Assembly (NCBI GenBank): GCA_025454075.1
Contig: JALOPD010000127.1
Coordinates: 1-9,617 of the forward strand
Length of the DNA: 9,617 bases
DNA from: Desulfobacterales bacterium
GTDB taxonomy: Bacteria > Desulfobacterota > Desulfobacteria > Desulfobacterales > UBA2174_A
Direction: 5' to 3'
Below the pieces are notes generated by a model, which saw nothing but the letters and a program-made list of their open reading frames with translations, was not told the origin of the DNA and did not search any database. A program made the translations under genes and the position numbers. Shown here one piece after another: positions 6,820 through 9,617 of this stretch; positions within the stretch are counted from its first letter, which is position 1, and every line of letters begins with the position of its first letter.

Positions 6820-8168
6820 TCTTGGAGCCGCAGCACCTCGCGGCGAAAATCGTCGCCCCGCTCCTGGTAGTTCGCGTACAGGTCGAAGCTGGCACAGCCG
6901 GGGGCGAGCAGGACCGCGTCGCCGGCGGCGGCCATCTCCCGCGCCGCCTGCACGGCCTGGCGCATGGAGGCCGTCTCCCGCGTCGGAACCAGCCCGCCCA
7001 GCGCGGCGCGGATCGGCTCCCGGGCCCCTCCCAGCAGCACCAGGGCCCGCCCGCGCGACCGGACCGCATCCCGCAGGCGCCCGAAATCCCCGCCCTTGTC
7101 CACGCCGCCCATGATCAGGACCACGCGCCCGCCGAAGCACTCCAGTCCGCGCCGGACCGCGTCCACGTTGGTCGCCTTCGAGTCGTTCACATACTCCACG
7201 CCGTCGACGACGGCGATCGTCTCCAGGCGGTGCGGGGCGGGTGCGAAGGCGTCCAGGGCCGTTTGGATCGCCTCGGGGGCGGCGCCGGCGGCCAGGGCGG
7301 CCAGGGCTGCGGCGGCCGCATTTTCGGCGTTGTGCGGGCCGCGGAGCCTGAAACCCGCCAGGCTGAGCGCCGCCTCCGCGCCGCCGGGCACCCGCAGGCT
7401 CAGGGTGCGGCCGCAGACGGCGGCGTGGGCATCGGCCGCGCCCGGCCGGTTGTAAAAGAGCTTGCGGCTGCGGATGCCGCCGGCGCGGGCGCGGATGACC
7501 GCGTCGGCCGCGTTCAGGACCGCGGTGTCGCCGGGGCGCTGGTTGGCGAACAGCAGCATCTTCGCGGCCGCGTAGGCCTCGAAATCGGCGTACCGGTCCA
7601 GGTGATCGTCCGTGACGTTGAGCAGCACCCCCACCGCGGGGCGGAAGGTGTCGCTGGTGTCCAGCTGGAAACTGCTCACCTCGGCGACCACCACGTCGAC
7701 CCGTTCCCCGCTGTCGACGTGGGCGATGAGCGGGGTCCCGATGTTGCCGCCCACGAACACCCGGCGCCCGGAGGCCGCCAGCATCGCACCCACCAGCTCG
7801 GTGACCGTCGTCTTGCCGTTGGTCCCGGTGACGGCCACGATGGGCTCGCCGATGAACCGGGCGGCGAGCTCCATTTCGCCGATCACGGGGATGCCCTTGG
7901 CCCGCGCCGCCGCGAGCGGCGGGATCGTGTGCGGGACCCCCGGGCTCACCACGATCAGGTCCGCCGCGGTGAAGGACTCGGTGCGGTGGCCGCCGAGATC
8001 GAGGGGGATCCCCATTGCGCGCAGCTGCGTCACCTCCGGGCCCAGCCGGCCCTCCTCCGCCCGGTCGGTCGCCCGCACCTGCGCTTCCCGGCGCTGCAGA
8101 AAGCGCGCGGCGGCGATGCCGGTGCGGGCCAGGCCTACGACCAAAATGTCTTTGCCGCGCAGATCCAT
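6786..8168 (-). CDS. murD: UDP-N-acetylmuramoyl-L-alanine--D-glutamate ligase MurD
   Basis: MurD is the cytoplasmic ATP-dependent ligase that adds D-glutamate to UDP-MurNAc-L-Ala. The product is 460 aa. Motifs: the Rossmann loop VVGLARTGIAAARF (10-23), SPGVP (75-79), the P-loop GTNGKTTVTEL (115-125), GNIGTP (141-146), EVSSFQL (163-169), LNVTDDHLDR (183-192), the Lys of the YAAAKM segment (203, position of the carbamylated Lys), RGPHNAENAAAAALA (276-290), NDSKATN (328-334), and the C-terminal LLAPGCASFD (420-429). The final ten residues are encoded by a heptamer repeat and look like a recent addition to the usual end. The ATG at 8168 (MDLRGKDILVVG) fits the family best but has only a weak ribosome binding site. 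A GTG at 8198, ten codons upstream, has GAGGT 8 nt before it and is a real alternative. The gene starts 36 nt after mraY. Confidence 0.97.
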   Translation of the reverse strand: MDLRGKDILVVGLARTGIAAARFLQRREAQVRATDRAEEGRLGPEVTQLRAMGIPLDLGGHRTESFTAADLIVVSPGVPHTIPPLAAARAKGIPVIGEMELAARFIGEPIVAVTGTNGKTTVTELVGAMLAASGRRVFVGGNIGTPLIAHVDSGERVDVVVAEVSSFQLDTSDTFRPAVGVLLNVTDDHLDRYADFEAYAAAKMLLFANQRPGDTAVLNAADAVIRARAGGIRSRKLFYNRPGAADAHAAVCGRTLSLRVPGGAEAALSLAGFRLRGPHNAENAAAAALAALAAGAAPEAIQTALDAFAPAPHRLETIAVVDGVEYVNDSKATNVDAVRRGLECFGGRVVLIMGGVDKGGDFGRLRDAVRSRGRALVLLGGAREPIRAALGGLVPTRETASMRQAVQAAREMAAAGDAVLLAPGCASFDLYANYQERGDDFRREVLRLQESNEKRATSNE

Positions 8169-8204
8169 GCGTTGATCCGTCTTGGGTGCGGGGTGCACGC
8201 CGTG

Positions 8205-9284
8205 CTACCTCAATTTCAGGGTGCTCATGGCCATGAGCGCCAGGGCAATGGCGATGATCCAGAACCGCACGATGACCTTGGGCTCCGGCCAGCCTTTCAG
8301 TTCAAAGTGATGATGCAGCGGCGCCATCCGAAAGATGCGGCGGCCTTGCGTCATCTTGAAAAAGCCCACCTGGAAGATGACCGACAGGGCCTCGATGACG
8401 AACAGCCCGCCGACCAGGACCAGCAGGATCTCCTGCTTGGTGATCACTGCGATGACCCCCAGGGCGGCGCCCAGGGAGAGCGACCCCGTGTCGCCCATGA
8501 AGACCTGGGCCGGGTAGGCGTTGAACCACAGGAACCCCAGCCCGGCGCCGGCGATGGCCCCGCAAAACACCGTCAGCTCGCCGCAGCCGGGCACGTAGGT
8601 GATCTGCAGGTAAGTGGCGATCCGGGCGTGGCCGGCGACATAGGCGAAGATCATGTAGGTCGCGGCCGCGATGCTCATCGGGCCGATGGCCAGCCCGTCC
8701 AGACCGTCGGTCAGGTTGACGGCGTTGGAGGCCCCGACGATGACGAGCATGGCGAAGAGGACGTAGCCCCACCCGAGGTCCGGCGAGAGGGTCTTGAAAA
8801 ACGGCACCGTTACCTCGGTGGAAAACTGGGGGGTCGCGCAGACCAGGACCCCGGCGACCATGGCCAGGACGGCCTGCAGCGCCAGCTTGCCCCGCACGCT
8901 GAGCCCTTTGCTCTGTTTCTTGATCTGCATCAGATAGTCGTCGATGAAGCCGATGAGGCCGAAGCCGACCAGCACCAGCAGGGCGATCCAGATGAACGGA
9001 GTGCTGAGATCGCTCCACAGAAGGGTGGACAGAGCGATCGAGCCGACGATCAGGACCCCGCCCATGGTGGGGGTGCCGGCCTTGCCCAGGTGGCTCTGCG
9101 GGCCGTCCTCGCGGATGTACTGGCCGACCTGCAGCCGGGACAGTTTCTCGATGACCCAGGGGCCCAGGAAAAAACAGATGAAGAAGGCCGTCAGGCTGGC
9201 ATAGATCGTCCGGAACGTGATGTAGCGGAACACGTTGAAGGCGGAAAACACCGTGTGCAGCGGATAGAGCAGATGATACAGCAT
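8205..9284 (-). CDS. mraY: Phospho-N-acetylmuramoyl-pentapeptide transferase MraY
   Basis: MraY is the inner-membrane enzyme that transfers phospho-MurNAc-pentapeptide from UDP to undecaprenyl phosphate, forming lipid I. The product is 359 aa, close to E. coli MraY (360), with about ten membrane segments. The active-site residues are all present: Asp115-Asp116 in GFIDDYLMQ, the loop [13 protein letters not shown] (122-134), [10 protein letters not shown] (190-199), [16 protein letters not shown] (253-268) with Asp265, and the HHH motif in [12 protein letters not shown] (321-332). TPTMGG (71-76) is also typical. The ATG at 9284 follows the murF stop by 8 nt; GAGGG overlapping the murF end is a distant ribosome binding site, which suggests coupling. 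Nothing about the protein is unusual. Confidence 0.98.
   Translation of the reverse strand: MLYHLLYPLHTVFSAFNVFRYITFRTIYASLTAFFICFFLGPWVIEKLSRLQVGQYIREDGPQSHLGKAGTPTMGGVLIVGSIALSTLLWSDLSTPFIWIALLVLVGFGLIGFIDDYLMQIKKQSKGLSVRGKLALQAVLAMVAGVLVCATPQFSTEVTVPFFKTLSPDLGWGYVLFAMLVIVGASNAVNLTDGLDGLAIGPMSIAAATYMIFAYVAGHARIATYLQITYVPGCGELTVFCGAIAGAGLGFLWFNAYPAQVFMGDTGSLSLGAALGVIAVITKQEILLVLVGGLFVIEALSVIFQVGFFKMTQGRRIFRMAPLHHHFELKGWPEPKVIVRFWIIAIALALMAMSTLKLR
8207..8211 (-). promoter_or_regulatory. Shine-Dalgarno-like GAGGT at the mraY stop, possible murD start signal
   Basis: The minus strand reads GAGGT at the very end of mraY (the final T belongs to its TAG), then 8 nt, then an in-frame GTG at 8198 that would extend MurD by MHPAPKTDQR. 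The family-like ATG at 8168 has only CGGAT about 8 nt upstream. Either start may be used; the sequence alone does not settle it. Confidence 0.4.
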
Positions 9285-9292
9285 CTCTCAGA

Positions 9293-9617
9293 TCACCCTC
9301 GACCTTGCGCCCATTGCTGCAGGGCGTTGACGATGGCCTCCATGCCCATGGAGCGGGAGCCTTTGACCAGCACCCAATCGCCGTCCACGAGCTCCTTCAG
9401 CAGGGCGGCGCCGATGGCCGCCTGCGAGCCGGTGACGATGTCGGCGGCCGCCATGCCGCCTTCGGCGGCGCCGGAGGCCACCTCTCCCGCGAAATTTCCG
9501 CACGCCAGCAGCTTGCAAACGCCCGTGCGGGCCGCCAGGCGGCCCATGTCCCGGTGCAGCGCGGCGGAGGCGGGGCCGAGCTCGAGCATGTCGCCCACCA
9601 CGAGCAGGCCGCGGCCG
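9293..9617 (-). CDS. murF: UDP-N-acetylmuramoyl-tripeptide--D-alanyl-D-alanine ligase MurF, C-terminal end (partial)
   Basis: MurF adds D-Ala-D-Ala to the UDP-MurNAc-tripeptide and completes the cytoplasmic precursor. Only about 108 codons of the C-terminal Mur-ligase domain are present; the ATP-binding and N-terminal domains lie beyond 9617. The visible part starts GRGLLVVGDMLELG, where GDMLELG is the conserved opening of this domain. It continues with LHRDMGRLAA and ends with VLVKGSRSMGMEAIVNAL, matching the family signature KGSRSM.ME. The reading frame is open to the window edge, so an internal GTG at 9601 is not a start. The position directly upstream of mraY is the usual one in dcw clusters and supports MurF over other Mur ligases. 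It stops at 9293, 8 nt before mraY. Confidence 0.95.
   Translation of the reverse strand, partial: GRGLLVVGDMLELGPASAALHRDMGRLAARTGVCKLLACGNFAGEVASGAAEGGMAAADIVTGSQAAIGAALLKELVDGDWVLVKGSRSMGMEAIVNALQQWAQGRG

Noticed and set aside
9293..9601. A separate small gene starting at the GTG at 9601
   Set aside because: The frame is open to the window edge and reads as the MurF C-terminal domain through that codon (LLVVGDMLELG), so it is the end of murF.

Overview
The window is a stretch of a bacterial dcw (division and cell wall) cluster. All nine genes lie on the minus strand, so transcription runs from high to low coordinates: murF (3' end only), mraY, murD, ftsW, murG, murC, ftsQ, ftsA and ftsZ (5' part only). 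Every gene is recognised from protein motifs. I see no tRNA, rRNA, CRISPR array, insertion sequence, phage gene or new multi-gene system. The DNA is GC-rich. That, the gene order and the general look of FtsA, FtsZ and MraY suggest a Gram-negative bacterium, most likely a member of the former Deltaproteobacteria (Desulfobacterota). This placement is an inference, not a proven assignment.

Layout in the direction of transcription: murF ends at 9293; mraY 9284-8205; murD 8168-6786; ftsW 6725-5586; murG 5589-4360; murC 4351-2939; ftsQ 2942-1992; ftsA 1987-755; ftsZ starts at 611 and leaves the window at base 1. Most junctions are very tight: ftsW/murG and murC/ftsQ share ATGA overlaps, and murF/mraY, murG/murC and ftsQ/ftsA are separated by only 4-8 nt. 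The mraY/murD gap is 36 nt, or 6 nt if murD uses an upstream GTG. Only two larger spacers exist, 60 nt between murD and ftsW and 143 nt between ftsA and ftsZ, and both contain arrays of 7-bp tandem repeats. No gene-free stretch exceeds 300 bases.

Together the products make lipid II and use it at the septum. MurC, MurD and MurF build UDP-MurNAc-pentapeptide in the cytoplasm. MraY moves phospho-MurNAc-pentapeptide to undecaprenyl phosphate, giving lipid I, and MurG adds GlcNAc to give lipid II. FtsW polymerises lipid II at the septum. FtsZ forms the ring, FtsA anchors it to the membrane, and FtsQ belongs to the FtsQ-FtsB-FtsL complex that controls septal synthesis.

The points that stand out are local. 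The C-terminal tail and stop codon of murD are written in a heptanucleotide repeat that continues towards ftsW. The ftsA-ftsZ spacer is AT-rich, carries two further heptamer arrays, and begins with two adjacent hairpins that overlap the ftsA stop. murB and ddl are absent from the murC-ftsQ junction. FtsQ has a Pro/Ala-rich insertion, and MurG has an N-terminal extension and a repeat-encoded tail.
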